Assembly (NCBI GenBank): GCA_030674185.1
Contig: CM060306.1
Span: forward strand, 37,231,983 to 37,295,982
Direction: 5' to 3'
From: Monoplex corrugatus
Lineage: Eukaryota > Mollusca > Gastropoda > Littorinimorpha > Ranellidae
DNA: 64,000 bases
This document shows positions 54,935 through 64,000 of the stretch, one piece after another. The notes beneath the pieces are model-generated. The model searched no databases, had not been told where the DNA came from, and saw only the letters and a list, made by a program, of their open reading frames with translations. The translations under genes were made by a program, and so were the position numbers. Each line of letters begins with the position of its first letter. The stretch's first letter is position 1.

Positions 54935-55571
54935 GTAGAAAGAAACTCTAGGGAGAGCTAGACAACAGAAGGTCTTCAGAGAAGTAATCCCCTTTAGACA
55001 AGTGTTTCGGCCCTGAATTCCTTACACTCTCGGGGGGCCGGGCCACATCCAGGTCATGACTCCTGGATGCCCTTCTGCTGTTGTCTATTTTTTTTTTTTT
55101 TTTCCCACGCCGGGGATCGAACCTGGGCGATTCTGCGCTTCAGAACTGCGGTACGCGGTTTTACCAATGTGCTAACGGGGCACACATCATCTGTAGGGAA
55201 TTTAATCCTTATGAAGTTCACTTTTTTCGTTCCTCCTTGCCCAGATCCAGCTTGAGCTCCTTTCTGCTGCCTCTGCCATCGCTTTAAGGGCTCTAGTCCT
55301 CTTCTTCCCAGAAATGGCGAGTTGTTTCATGAGATCATAAGCGGAGGTGCCCACAAACCCTCTTGCCCCGACCTCTATGGCGAAGATTTTGACCCGCAGA
55401 CCTGCTTTCTTCAGGGTGCTGGCAAGACCGGCGTATTTTTCGGTCTTGTAGATATGTGCTTCTTCCATTCTGCTTTCGTATGGCACAGTGAGTTCTATCA
55501 GAATCACTTGTTTCGAGGAGTCAGAGTGGAGAGCGATGTCTGGTCTCATGCCTGTCTTGCTGATGACATCT
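54935..55571 (-). mobile_element. 5'-truncated R2-like unit 3b, joined to unit 3a
   Basis: The last 637 bp of the element; the endonuclease frame is open 55202-55549 and includes the RPDIALH block. The truncation point (55571) differs from that of 1b by about 55 bp in element coordinates, so this is a separate event. It shares the 16-T tract with 3a. Junction with 3a: GACCATGTGCAG|GTAGAAAG. Confidence 0.93.
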
Positions 55572-55959
55572 ATAGCAGAATATAGCAGATATTTCAGATT
55601 AAGTCCTGCATAAAAATGCCCATAAAATAATAAAAAGACATGATATCAAATAACACAGTCAATCTCTTTTCCATAAATCACATACTCACAACTTACGAAT
55701 TCACTTCTTTAAACTCAATCTTCAGAATTTAGGAACAATCTTCTGGAACATATTATTATTTACCTCCTGGAATTCTGTGGAAAGAGCTTGTATGTAAAGT
55801 TTCTTTTTTTCATTCTAATTACCTCGGATGCGTATATCCACGTTGTTCTGTCCACAATGTGCAGGCAGTATGCTGCTAAAAAGTCTTCATAATCCGTCTT
55901 TAGTGGGTGTGCCTGCTGGGTGTTTACATGTTTCTACAAGCCATCAGACAGACAATGAC
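55572..55959. other. Intron DNA, nothing recognised
   Basis: AT-rich unique sequence in the copy B intron. Confidence 0.4.
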
Positions 55960-56175
55960 GTACAGAATCCTTACAGCTCATATTTGATATTCTGCATGTG
56001 CATACACACGAAGGCGTTTAGCACTTCAACATCTGCACACACGTTGACCTGAGAAATCGAAAAAATCTTCACCCTTTACCCGCCATAATGGAGGTACCAA
56101 GGTAGTTCTGGACCTAGACCTTCTGATTGGAAGTCTGATCGAATCTAAAGTTAAGAATCTGAAAGCCAATGGTCT
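55960..56175 (-). mobile_element. SINE (snail-type family), minus orientation
   Basis: Contains GATATTCTGCATGTGCATAC, CACACGTTGACCTGAGAAAT, AATCTTCACCCTTTACCCGCC and a degraded tRNA-like end with ATTGGAAGTCTGATCGAAT. The reverse complement gives the body order seen at 28480-28960. Confidence 0.65.
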
Positions 56176-56242
56176 TTTGTTTTTGTTTGAGACAGACAGT
56201 AAGTGCTGGTGCATACGAAAGCTGCTGTTTTGTCAGGGTTTG

Positions 56243-56290
56243 TTTCTTTCTTTCTTTCTTTCTTTCTTTCTTTTCTTTCTTTTTGACGTT
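56243..56290. repeat. (TTTC)n microsatellite
   Basis: About ten TTTC units. Confidence 0.95.
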
Positions 56291-56492
56291 GTTTTTATTC
56301 TTAATTTTGTTGCAGAAGTCATTGTTGGTGGTAGTACTGTTCTTGCTGTTCTTGTTGTTGTTGTTTTCCTTGCTAGGTTTTTTTTCTTGTTTGTTGACAT
56401 ATTTTTAGGCAGACACATACACAAATGGACTAACACATCAAATGTATGGGTTAATGTAATTCTTCAAAATGAAAACCAGTGCAAAACCTTAC

Positions 56493-56576
56493 CCAAGGCA
56501 GCACGACCGATAAGACGGGTGATCATGGCTTTTGTGACAACTAAAACCAGAGTGCCAGGAATTGAAATCACAGGGT
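56493..56576 (-). CDS. SLC46-like MFS transporter copy B, exon 5
   Basis: The acceptor is CTTTTCACAG|ACCC at 56576 and the donor is GCCTTGG|GTAAGG at 56493. It is 84 bases long, opening with two bases that complete the codon left by B4 and ending in phase 1 for B6. It encodes PVISIPGTLVLVVTKAMITR and LIGRAALG, a membrane segment followed by a short basic cytoplasmic turn, fitting the TM10-11 region of SLC46 transporters. The exon is small, so support comes mainly from splice sites and exact phase agreement on both sides. Confidence 0.72.
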
Positions 56577-57280
56577 CTGTGAAAAGAAACACAAACAGGA
56601 CATTGACTTAAGTGACACTGCTTTAATTGTTTAATTAGGCTTATAGAACAGTTTAAAATCTTCAAAATATATCTGGACCAACAAACATGTAAAAGTCAAA
56701 TTTTTATTACAATGCATTGTTACAAATGTGCAGGTTATGATTAATCTGTTTTTGTTCAATATGCTTACATCATTTGTGTAGAGTAACAAGGACTAGCTCT
56801 AAGACAGGCCCAATGAGACCTAGAGCCACTACCCTTGAGTACAAAATTTCGAAATTCTGTTTCTGTCTCTGTCTCTCCGTCTCTCTGTCTCTCTCTCCCT
56901 GTCTCTGTCTCTCTCTGTCTCTCTCTCCCTCACTTGTGATCTTGCGAGCCATCAAGGTGAATATATGTTAGAAATCTCGAATGGACAGTAAAATAAATTT
57001 CAAACAGTAGCGTGAATAATGCCACGGACTGGATTAACAATGGCTCTGGAGTCATCTTTCAGTGCTCTCTTATAACAGAACTCAATTTCTCAGCGGAAAT
57101 TATCAGGCTACTGAGGCAACTTCGTATTCTGATCAGAGTGAGTAACACTGACGACATCCGTCGCAACACGGGATCAGCAACGATGTAGAGCTGTGTTACC
57201 TTTGCTAATTTTGCTGTGAACAAAATTCAGGTGAAGGAATTTCTTATGCATGCAACACATCTCACCAACGAGGGCAACAC

Positions 57281-58447
57281 TTAAACAGAGAATGTAGAAA
57301 TTACAACTCCCCTAGAAATACAACACTAGCTTGTAGGCAACCCCTGCGTTCAGAAAGAATTATATTGAAGGAGCTGATAAAAAAAGGCTTTGATTTAGTA
57401 TTACAATTGACTGATTAATAACACAGATGAAACGATTCAGGATACGTCCATGACACTTCTTGCCCTTGGACAATCTTTTGAGCTATCAGTTGTAACACCT
57501 CATAAGATAATCTGACACTGAAATGACTATTCTTAAGGTTTATTTGTTTTGTTTGCTTTTTTTTTGGTTTGTTTGTTTGCTGGTATATTTCTTTCCTTCT
57601 TTCTCTTTTTTCTCATTTCTTTCTTCCTGCAATTCTTCTTCCTTTTTGTGTGTGGATCCAATCACAGTTTTTTTCGAAGTCATATACTCTTATGCATGTT
57701 GTTCTGACTGTTTGGCTAACACTGTGTAGGCGTTAGTTTGCTAAAATAACCATCATCCCACTGTCCTCAGTGGATTACCCCACCAAATAATCAGTCATAC
57801 TCCTGGGACGTGTGGAGGGAGAGAAATCATGGGTTTTTCCTATTTTCATAAACCACTGAACACTGACATGGCGCACAGGGTCCGTAACGTGGGTATTTGA
57901 CATCCTGCATGCGTATAGATCTACTCACGACAAGGCTTTGGACACCACAGATTTGCGCATATGCCAGCCAGAGAGGCTGGAAATGAATCCACTGTTTATC
58001 CGTTAGGTGGTACCCAGTCATGATCATATAAGTCCTTCTGATTTGAAGTCTAACGCTTTAACTATTTGGCTTTCACACAGTCCTTAGGTGAGTAAAAATG
58101 AAGACATAATGCATATTCTTTCTATTTGTCAGAAAAATATTTGTGAAAGAAAACACAGAAAGGTCCAAACCGAACAAGAACTAAGACAAAACACCAAAAA
58201 TATGCACAGAGACCGCGTTCTATTACAGATTAAATTACAACAAACAAAACACCTTTGAAAGATGCAAGATACAGTATTACACAAAGACAGCAGAAAAGCA
58301 ACTTAGGGCTCCAAGATTTTTAGTGAATTCTATCATTTTATCCCCAATATATGATTTTCGTATCATGTGACTGTGTAACAAGCTTCCTTGGACAAGTATA
58401 ACTAATATTGTTAACAAGTGGACTCAATATCCACAATTAAGAAATGA
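57281..58447. other. Sequence present only in copy B
   Basis: In copy A, GGGCAACACG runs straight into TTTTCGTAAGTCC. Here the two are separated by about 1.17 kb that includes a SINE (57880-58080) and a T-rich stretch (57540-57620). No target duplication or coding capacity is visible, so this is an insertion in B or a deletion in A. Confidence 0.75.
57880..58080 (-). mobile_element. SINE (snail-type family), minus orientation, with tRNA-like head
   Basis: Contains GGTATTTGACATCCTGCATG, ACCACAGATTTGCGCATATG and a right end TCTGATTTGAAGTCTAACGC followed by TTTAACTATTTGGCT. The latter is the reverse complement of a tRNA-like head. Confidence 0.65.
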
Positions 58448-58899
58448 TGTTTTCGTAAGTCCATTCTGTTTTGGAGTAACACTGCATGCATGCTGTGATC
58501 CTTCCTCTTACCGCTGTTTTAATATGTCATGGGTCAAAGACCAGTTCCTCTTCCGTTTTTTTCTTCTAATCCCATAAGCAGTGTGGACAGTAGTAGGACT
58601 TACGAGACGCAGCAGCACGAAGGATCCTCAATCTCTGTCTTGGGATGCAACAGCAAGCAGATTTGGCAAGCTCAGTTTGGTCAAGTCTCTGATATTTGTC
58701 CACTTCGGCGATGGCATACCTCAAGGGTATCCTAAAGGACGGTCTTGGCTGTCCATCCGTCATGGCAGATGACCTAGTCGCAGTCTTGGTTGTCCGTTTG
58801 CCATGGCAGGTGATATGATTAAACCAAGCTAGCATGTCTCATTGAACTGTTGCTGAAAGTAGTTCCTGTACAGTGCATTAAATCTTATGAATCTGAAAT

Positions 58900-58902
<3 letters not shown>

Positions 58903-58988
<86 letters not shown>

Positions 58989-58998
58989 GCGCACACAC
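58903..58998. repeat. (CT)n followed by (CA)n microsatellite
   Basis: Paralogous to 5345-5440. Confidence 0.95.
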
Positions 58999-59064
58999 AT
59001 ATCTTCATTATCATCAACATCACCACTCTCTAACAATAACTGCACCTTACAACAACAAACTCAC

Positions 59065-59393
59065 TAGCATAGAAAACCCACGACTGACGAATTGTGGCCA
59101 AAACAAAGCCACAAGCTGTGAAGCTGAGCGTTCCAATGGCAGCAATGGTGGGCTCAGAAAAAGAGAGGTGTTTCCACAGCCACAACAGAGGCATGGAGAA
59201 TATCCCCCGCAGTCCCGATTCGCTGGCTACCCAACCCAACTGGATCGCAGTAAAGCAGAAAGGTGGACTCATCTGATAGGTACGTAGGACGATGAATTCT
59301 TCTGCCAGGCCCAAGATTAAGAAATAGATGCCTATGTTGGTCAGGATAAGCGTGCATTTCTTCAGAGGGTCCTTCAGTGCATTGTAGATGATC
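59065..59393 (-). CDS. SLC46-like MFS transporter copy B, exon 4 (TM7-10 region)
   Basis: The acceptor is CATTAACAG|G at 59393 and the donor is ATGCTA|GTGAGT at 59065. It is 329 bases, exactly the length of A4, with the same phases. It encodes the same hydrophobic pattern (YFLILG, YQMSPPFCFTAIQLGW, GIFSMPLLWLW, ACGFVLATI). By hand alignment it differs from A4 at about 44 of 329 bases and about 23 residues, many in the first third of the exon. No stop or indel is present. Whether the gene is functional depends on the frameshift in B3. Confidence 0.78.
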
Positions 59394-60092
59394 CTGTTAA
59401 TGCAGGATGCATACACTAAATAAATGGGAAGACAAACAGGTGGAGATATGTAGTAGGCAGAAATTGAAAACCACATACATGAAGGAAGTTTATGATTGGG
59501 TGGGGAGCTTGCTAGATAAGCGGCTGTTAGGGTCTGTTGTTGGGTTATTGTTGTTTTTTTCACGCAGGGTGATTGATTCTTTTGATAGAGCAGTGGACTC
59601 ACGATTTGATATCTCGAATTCATTTCCAGCCGGCAACATTAAAAACTGGACTATTATTTGCCCATCTAAATGTTTCCATTATTCTGTTGGTGTCAGCTTT
59701 TTGTTTTATAAGTCCCTTTACCCCCCCCCCCCCTCACTTTGTACATTGCCAGGAAGTCTGCCGGATATTTACTGGCAGATTTAGGTGGAGCGCATGTGGA
59801 AATACCCATGTGCGATCACTCCTTCTTGAACAAACTCAAAACGTTTAGTTAGGCAAACAGATACACAATGGAGACAGAGAGTGATGGGTGGGAAACAATG
59901 TTTTAAAACTGGCAAATCAACACTTACACAAGATATATTTATCAATTTAGGAAAAACTGCAATTTTCTTCTTTCTTTCCTGATGCATCCCCAGCCTATAT
60001 CTATCAGGTTCTGCCCAGATAGAATTGAACTCAGACCTTTCGAAATCTGACATCTGATCAATGTGACGTTTATACGTAGTTTTGCACATACA

Positions 60093-61820
60093 TCAATCCC
60101 TCAGGACATGTACAGAAGAATTGAAGAAATTGTCTACAGGAAAGACATGCACATCAACTGGTGGCTTAAAATTGAAAGATGATACGCTTATCATGGCAAA
60201 AGACAAAATGTTTGACAGATCGAAAGAGTAAATAAAAGACTTTTTTGAAGATGACAGTAAAGAAGAACACATTATAAGAAAGAACGTTGAAGGACCTTCC
60301 ATAATGATAGATGAAGTTAGAGCAGCACTGAAAAAGATGAAACCAGAAAAAGTCCCAGGACCAATTAATATTACTACAGAGATGATTGAAACCCAGGAGG
60401 AATTTGGTATTGAAAAAATAAAGGTCCTCCTAAATGAAATTTATGACACCGGAAAAATCCCCAAAGATATGTCAAAATCAATTTTCATTGCATTTCCAAA
60501 GAAAACAGGGGCTATAGAATGCGAACTCCATCACACAATCAGCTTGATAAGTCATGTAAGAAAAATCCTATTAAGAATAATCATGATGAGGACAAGGAAC
60601 AGAGTCAAAGGAGAAATGGCAGAAAAACAGTGCGGATTTGTCAAATGTAAAGGAACTATTATTGCCATATACATCCTCAGAACTATCACAGAGAGGTCAA
60701 TCGAGTTGAATAAGGATTTATATTTATGCTTTGTTAATTATACTAAGCCTTTCGATTGGGTAAAACATGAAGAATTGATCAACCAACTATAAAGACTCAA
60801 TATTGATGGAAAAAAGATCTACGAATAATCAGAAATATGTGTTGGGAACAAACAGCTGCAAGGAGAATAAAAGAACGATATAAGCTCTTTCCAAAATATC
60901 AAAAGAGGAGTCAGACAAGGATGTGTTCTGTCACCAGATCTGATTTCATTTTACAGCGAAAACATCATGAGAAACCTAGAAGAATGCCCTGGATTAAAAC
61001 GTGGAGGAAAACTGATAAACAACATTCGATACGCAGATGACACTGTGCTAATTGCAGAAAATGAAAGGGACCTACAAAACCTTGTGAATATAATAGAAAT
61101 AGAAATTAAAAATAAAGGATTGGAGTTAATAGCAAGAAGACGGAAGTCATGGTAATCAATAAAAAACAGGAAATTCCCTCATGCAAAATAACAGCAAACG
61201 GCAGAACTTTGAGACAGGTTGATAAATTAAAATATCTAGGAGCGGTCATTTCACCCGACGGAAGATGCACATCAGAAATAGCCAACACAATCGGCCAAGA
61301 CAAAACAGCATTCAAGAAGATGAAAAGCATTCTTACCAACAAATGCCTATCAATTAACATCAGGAAGACAGTTCTCGAATGTTATATAGAACTGATAATG
61401 TTATACGGTTGTGAGGCGTGGCCAGTCTACACGCAAAGCCAGAACAAGATTGAGGCAGCCAAAGTATGGTTTCTAAGAAGACTGTTGAGAGTTCCATGGA
61501 TAGCAAAGAAAACAAACGAGACAGTCCTCATGGAGGCAGACACAAGAAGATCATTGATAAGGAAGACTACGAAGAGACAGGCAACATGTATAGGCCATTT
61601 TATGACGAAAGGGGAATTAGAGTATCTGGTCACAACAGGATAGCTGGAGGGAAAGAGAGCACCAGGTAGACCTAGGGAGAAAATATTGGATTGGATGGAC
61701 TTGCAGGGTGCTGAGGACAGAGAGGGTGGAAAATGTGCTTGCGGCAACAAGGGATTAAAACATATGGAGGGCCATGATCACCAACACCATGCAGTAGGGT
61801 ACATGATGATGATGAATGTT
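60093..61820 (+). pseudogene. RTE-like retrotransposon, 5'-truncated, in copy B intron 3
   Basis: Begins in the endonuclease-RT linker (FFEDDSKEEH near 60245). The RT follows: ALKKMKPEKVPGPINI, KTGAIECELHHTISLI, motif A CFVNYTKPFDWV (Asp of motif A replaced by Asn) near 60735, YADDTVLIAENERDLQNL near 61035, KYLGAVISPDGR, ECYIELIMLYGCEAW, LRRLLRVPWIAKKTNETVL, and the terminal GRPREKI-like block. It ends near 61800 with ATGATGATGA. Frame breaks near 60790, 60900 and 61140. The copy A intron lacks it, and the sequence shared with copy A stops exactly at its left edge. Confidence 0.88.
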
Positions 61821-62157
61821 CACATAAGGGCAGAACGAGGATTGTGGAGGTTTTAATCAAGAAGTTAGTGTGGAAGTTTGAATTTTAGGTGTTGCGTTAT
61901 TGTATGAATGTAAGTCTGTCACTCTGTCTATCTTTCTATAGTTTAGACCTCAGCGCGCCTAACATTAGAATAGTGCTGCACATGTCAGTATTACTGCATA
62001 ACGCACAAATACCTACACAAAAACACTACGAAGTCACAGAAAATTCGAGGCAAGACCCCTATTAAGACTAGAAAATTACAAATTGTCTGTTAATAGATAA
62101 ACATACAAGCACTAGATTATGACTAGTATGTCACCAATTTGTCTTACCAAAATAATT
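61821..62157. other. Intron DNA, nothing recognised
   Basis: Unique-looking sequence. Confidence 0.4.
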
Positions 62158-62405
<248 letters not shown>

Positions 62406-62419
62406 TCTTAGTCGACCCG

Positions 62420-63250
62420 TCCAAATAATCTGAATCATTCTGCCCAAACACCCTTCCAAATCATTCCTAATATATCACCCTGCCTAAACATTCGTAATCA
62501 CCCTGCAAAAAAATTCCTAAAACATCCTGTCTAAAAATTCTTAACGTACCATTATGCCCATACACTCCTAACCATTCTTGACAAAGATTTTGTGCATATC
62601 ACCCTGTCTAACATTTCTGTTTATTCTTGAAAATATTTCTTATATATCAACCTGTCCAAATATTCCTAATCAACCAACACAAAGATATGTTAAATGTTAC
62701 CTTGCCCAAACATTCGTAATCATTCTGTTGAAAATTTTATTATCATCTATGGCAAAGACTTTTAATAGATCACATTGCTCAAGTTTTCCTGATCACCCTG
62801 CACAAACATTTCTTATACATAACCTTGCCCAAACATTCCTAATCGGCCTGCCCGGAAATTCCTAACCATCCTAGACAAAGATCTTACATATAATCCTGCC
62901 CAATGATTTCTAACCAGTCGGCTCAAAGATTCCTGAGCACCCTTCTAACGATTTCTAATGTGTATCACTCTGCCCAAAGATCATGATCACTGTGCCCAAA
63001 AAGTCTAATCAACATTGACAAGATTTCTTATATATACCCTGTACAAACACTCCTTATATGTCAACTTATCCACAAATTCCTAATCATCCTGGCCATACAT
63101 TCCTATTATGACCCTGCCCAAACAGTCTTTATATATCATCCTTCTCAAAGATTTCTGCCCAAAGATTCCTAATCACCCGGCCCAAACATTCATAATAATG
63201 CTGCCCAAACATTCATAACCAGCCTATCTTAACTTTCCTAACACCCTGCC
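62420..63250. repeat. Degenerate tandem-like repeat, copy B intron
   Basis: Same degenerate TGCCCAAACATTCCTAATCA-based units as 8565-9060, but longer. From about 62765 it is colinear with copy A. Confidence 0.75.
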
Positions 63251-63283
63251 CCAAAACATGAAACCTCTTCCATCCCTACCTAC

Positions 63284-63765
63284 CTGAAAGAATCTCTGAA
63301 GCCCTTGTTTCTCTTCTGCTGGCCCGTCTCTGTGATGTACCAGAAAGCAAAGATCAGCAGGATGACCTTGGCACTCAATACGATTACTGCACAGTAGAAG
63401 AACCCAGCATATTCGATGATGTAGCCTGTGACAAAACTTGTGACACTGGACGCCAATCGTGTCACCACTTCCACACCCACAATCTTGAAGGTCCTGGATG
63501 ACTCCCGGGACATGTCCATATCATTGTCATTGTTTTCCTCCTCTGCCTCCTCTTTCTCCTTCTCCTCACTTTTCTGTTCGTCTTTGGCTTGAACGGTGGG
63601 GTCATCTGGAGTCGGGGAGTTGTTGCAGAGGATGAGGTTGTGGGTTTCTTCTTCCCATGGGTATCACTGACAATGGAGAAGGCAGCAAATATCAAGACGA
63701 TGTTTCCCCCAAAGCAGGACGAAATAAAGCCGCTAATGATCATCCAGCCGAAATGCTGCTTCAGT
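63284..63765 (-). pseudogene. SLC46-like MFS transporter copy B, exon 3, frameshifted
   Basis: The acceptor is TTCAACAG|A at 63765 and the donor is TTTCAG|GTAGGT at 63284, matching A3. Both TM4 (IISGFISSCFGG) and TM5-6 (VTSFVTGYII, ITETGQQ) are readable but in different frames. Comparison with A3 shows one base missing in the Pro/Ser/Glu-rich cytoplasmic loop: plus-strand GGGGAGTTGTTG near 63614-63625 against GGGGAGGTTGGTG near 9427-9439. One codon is also missing (482 against 486 bases). Unless this is a sequencing error, translation past the loop fails. Exons B1 and B2 lie right of the window. Confidence 0.8.
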
Positions 63766-64000
63766 CTGTTGAACACACAAACTCAGTCTGAATAAACTGC
63801 GTCTTTTGAGAAAGGAAGCAAGGCTGTACATACACATGAACTTTTGTGTTAAACACCAGCACCTCATGGATATCCCAATTTTTTCGTTCCTCTATCACCA
63901 AACTGGTTATGGAAATAGTTTACTCCTAGATTTGAAACTGTTCGGCTTCACGATTCACCAATACTGTGTACCACAACATACATAATAAATGTTTTAACAA

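Larger units (their letters stand above)
56930..60090. repeat. Duplicated block, copy B side (matches 4511-6410)
   Basis: Colinear with the copy A block except for about 1.17 kb (57281-58447) present only here. It includes exon B4 and the compound CT/CA microsatellite. It ends at the RTE insertion near 60093. Confidence 0.9.

Overview
This is eukaryotic, AT-leaning, intron- and repeat-rich DNA with no rRNA, canonical tRNA, CRISPR array or bacterial-style operon. The repeats suggest an invertebrate, most likely a mollusc and perhaps a caenogastropod snail. The reasons are (a) copies of a tRNA-derived SINE that resembles, from memory, an abundant marine-snail repeat, (b) a mixture of non-LTR retrotransposon types (RTE-like, CR1/L2-like, an endonuclease/RT LINE, and an R2-like restriction-endonuclease type), and (c) dense CA/GT, CT, GATA and GATGAT microsatellites. 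The taxon is an inference, not a demonstration.

Host genes. The only host genes I can support are two tandem copies, about 54 kb apart on the minus strand, of a major-facilitator transporter of the SLC46 / proton-coupled folate transporter type. Copy A has four phase-compatible exons: A1 16368-16708, A2 13142-13332, A3 9094-9579 and A4 5514-5842. Its 3' exons would lie left of position 1 or are lost. Copy B starts to the right of the window and contributes B3 63284-63765, B4 59065-59393, B5 56493-56576 and B6 50336-50492; a possible further exon is at 41892-41965. Introns are duplicated along with the exons (4511-6410 with 56930-60090; 8565-9830 with 62765-64000). B3 carries a 1-base deletion in the cytoplasmic loop, so copy B is a pseudogene or the assembly has an error there. 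Exon 4 differs more between the copies than the intron on either side of it.

Mobile elements. From left to right: a broken LINE with endonuclease and RT (1-3990); a gag-like relic (7040-7930); a minus-strand LINE relic (10680-12960); an R2-like element with an uninterrupted 1,082-residue ORF joined directly to a 5'-truncated second unit (19892-24230); a CR1/L2 3' end (26444-27183); LINE and RTE relics (29270-33310, 38340-40228, 44590-45240, 48010-49280, 60093-61820); decayed R2-like copies (42176-44499, 45250-47395); and a second full-plus-truncated R2-like dimer (51183-55571) inside the copy B intron between B6 and B5. A 205-bp foldback insertion with an 11-bp target duplication sits inside a SINE at 49745-49949.

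Tandem repeats. A 33-bp minisatellite fills most of copy A intron 1 (13545-15720), and an 18-unit, 78-bp satellite lies at 36040-37445. Both give long but probably meaningless open frames. The most interesting system here is the R2-like family: two independent insertions have the same head-to-tail [truncated unit][full unit] structure and the same junction, each dimer has its own private 3'-UTR variant, and the 3' UTR carries a tRNA-like module.
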